Positions 5,096 through 6,261 of a stretch of 6,261 bases of DNA are shown one piece after another. Both the position numbers and the translations under genes were made by a program. The stretch comes from Nitrosomonadales bacterium (GTDB lineage Bacteria > Pseudomonadota > Gammaproteobacteria > Burkholderiales > Gallionellaceae): assembly GCA_016218465.1 (NCBI GenBank), contig JACREA010000076.1, forward strand, positions 1-6,261. Reading direction: 5' to 3'. The notes below the pieces were generated by a model. That model ran no database searches. It was given only the letters and a program-made list of their open reading frames with translations, and had not been told where the DNA came from. Position 1 is the stretch's first letter. Each line of letters begins with the position of its first letter.

Positions 5096-6261
5096 TTAAA
5101 CATCCAAATTCTTCACGCCCAGCGCGTTCTTCTCAATGAACGCGCGGCGCGGCTCGACAACGTCTCCCATCAGGGTTGTAAAAATCTCGTCAGCAGAAAT
5201 CGCGTCTTCAATACGCACTCTGAGCAGAATTCGGTTTTTCACGTCCATCGTGGTTTCCCAAAGCTGGGATGGGTTCATCTCGCCAAGGCCTTTGTAACGC
5301 TGAATGTTGACGCCTCGCTTGGCTTCTTCGAGCAGCCATTCAATGGCTTGTTTAAAGCTGGATACAGTTCGCTTTTGTTCACCCCGGGCGATGAATGCGC
5401 CCGGTTTGATCAGGCCATTTAATATTTCCGAAGCTTGGCGGATTTGCACATAATCGCTGCCTTTCAGGAAATCGCGATCCATGTAGCTGACCGAGTAATT
5501 TCCGTGATAAAGCTTTTCCAAGCGCAGGCGAAGTTCGCCGGCTTCGTCGGCCTCTACCACAACTTTGATGCTGCCACCGCAGGCAGCCTCGAGTTGTTTT
5601 GCGCTGCTCTGGGCATGTTGCGCGTCATCCAGCGACAAAGTGGGCAGGATCAGTAAGGCGTGGCTTGCTTCAGGCGCAGTGAAACGCGACAGGCGGTCGA
5701 TCACCGCTTCGGCAAGGAAATATTGCTTGGCAATCTGTTCCAGCGCATCGGCCTGAATCGGGGCGGCTTCGGAGGTCGGATACAGTACGGCATTATTGAG
5801 CGCGGACTTGAGCATGTAGATTTTCATCTCCTGGTCGTCCTTGAGGTAGCGCTCGTCCTTGCCCTGTTTGATCTTGTACAGTGGCGGTTGCGCGATGTAG
5901 ATGTGGCCGCGCTCGACCAATTCTGGCATTTGCCGGTAGAAGAAGGTGAGCAGCAGGGTGCGGATATGCGCGCCGTCCACGTCAGCGTCGGTCATGATGA
6001 TGATGCGGTGGTAGCGAAGCTTGTCGGCACTGTATTCGTCCTTGCCGATGCCGGTGCCCAGCACGGTGATCAGCGTGGCGATCTCCTGCGAGGCAATCAG
6101 CTTCTCGAAACGCGCCTTCTCGACGTTCAGTATCTTGCCCTTGAGCGGCAGGATCGCCTGGAACTTGCGGTCGCGGCCCTGCTTGGCCGAGCCGCCCGCA
6201 GAATCACCCTCCACCAGGTACAGTTCGGACATGGCGGGATCTTTCTCCTGGCAGTCGGCCA
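5096..6261 (-). CDS. gyrB: DNA gyrase subunit B, C-terminal half (N-terminus beyond window edge)
   Basis: GyrB is the ATPase subunit of the A2B2 gyrase that introduces negative supercoils. Only 387 complete codons are present; the frame is open to the right edge and begins ADCQEKDPAMSELYLVEGD, so the ATG at 6232 is internal, not a start. The TOPRIM domain shows EGDSAGG (catalytic-type Glu, visible residue 17) and TDADVDGAH (Asp 91, 93, 95), with the same spacing as E. coli Glu424/Asp498. LPLKGKILNVEKA, GTGIGKDEY and FFYRQMPELV follow. Next is a stretch of roughly 165 residues typical of the Gram-negative GyrB insertion, then QRYKGLGEMNPSQLWETTMD and the tail RRAFIEKNALGVKNLDV. The missing part would hold the GHKL ATPase and transducer domains. 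QRYKGLGEMNPSQLWETT and the insertion fit GyrB better than ParE. rfbA follows immediately. Confidence 0.97.
   Translation of the reverse strand, partial: ADCQEKDPAMSELYLVEGDSAGGSAKQGRDRKFQAILPLKGKILNVEKARFEKLIASQEIATLITVLGTGIGKDEYSADKLRYHRIIIMTDADVDGAHIRTLLLTFFYRQMPELVERGHIYIAQPPLYKIKQGKDERYLKDDQEMKIYMLKSALNNAVLYPTSEAAPIQADALEQIAKQYFLAEAVIDRLSRFTAPEASHALLILPTLSLDDAQHAQSSAKQLEAACGGSIKVVVEADEAGELRLRLEKLYHGNYSVSYMDRDFLKGSDYVQIRQASEILNGLIKPGAFIARGEQKRTVSSFKQAIEWLLEEAKRGVNIQRYKGLGEMNPSQLWETTMDVKNRILLRVRIEDAISADEIFTTLMGDVVEPRRAFIEKNALGVKNLDV
5122..5145. other. Perfect 8-bp GC-rich hairpin near the gyrB 3' end
   Basis: Arms GCGCGTTC (5122-5129) and GAACGCGC (5138-5145) are fully complementary around an 8-base loop. 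The element lies about 25 bases before the gyrB stop codon and codes for part of the conserved GyrB tail (AFIEKNAL). No T-run follows on the minus strand, so it is not a standard intrinsic terminator. It might slow or partly stop read-through into rfbA, or it may be only a by-product of codon choice. Confidence 0.35.

Noticed and set aside
5096..6232. A complete 378-residue gene starting at the ATG at 6232
   Set aside because: The frame continues without a stop to the window edge with conserved GyrB residues (ADCQEKDPA), so this ATG is internal to gyrB.
5060..6261. A replication origin near gyrB
   Set aside because: No DnaA box of the TTATCCACA type or AT-rich unwinding region was seen. Closeness to the origin is only suggested by the usual location of gyrB.

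Overview
The window is chromosomal DNA from a Gram-negative bacterium, most likely a betaproteobacterium (the Nitrosomonadales/Gallionellaceae area is my best guess, from protein flavour only). The evidence is LPS inner-core genes (waaC, waaA), a GyrB carrying the Gram-negative insertion, and a small MarR-type regulator of the family associated with exopolysaccharide (EPS) loci. Six protein genes and part of a seventh fill almost all of the sequence. No tRNA, rRNA, insertion sequence, CRISPR array or phage gene is visible.

Layout. (1) Bases 1-1201, minus strand: the EPS-associated MarR-like regulator, then manC (mannose-1-phosphate guanylyltransferase), overlapping by 8 bp; manC runs off the left edge. 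(2) Bases 1202-1356: a compact divergent control region. It holds a near-consensus sigma70 promoter firing left into regulator-manC, a 15-bp palindrome at its expected transcription start, and a weaker candidate promoter firing right into waaC. (3) Bases 1357-3617, plus strand: waaC and waaA, overlapping by 7 bp, for LPS inner core. (4) A 34-bp convergent gap. (5) Bases 3652-6261, minus strand: gyrB (C-terminal half only, running off the right edge), then rfbA and rfbC, the first and third enzymes of dTDP-L-rhamnose synthesis. The gyrB-rfbA gap is at most 20 bp with no recognisable terminator, and rfbA-rfbC overlap by 4 bp.

Functionally this is a cell-surface carbohydrate block: GDP-mannose supply (ManC), dTDP-rhamnose supply (RfbA, RfbC), and Kdo/heptose transfer to lipid A (WaaA, WaaC), next to the housekeeping gyrB. 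Since gyrB often follows dnaA-dnaN, the region may lie close to the replication origin, but no origin sequence is in the window.

I see no wholly new system. The most interesting points are the apparently self-regulated promoter of the EPS regulator, the read-through arrangement of gyrB into rhamnose genes, and two hairpin elements inside gene ends.
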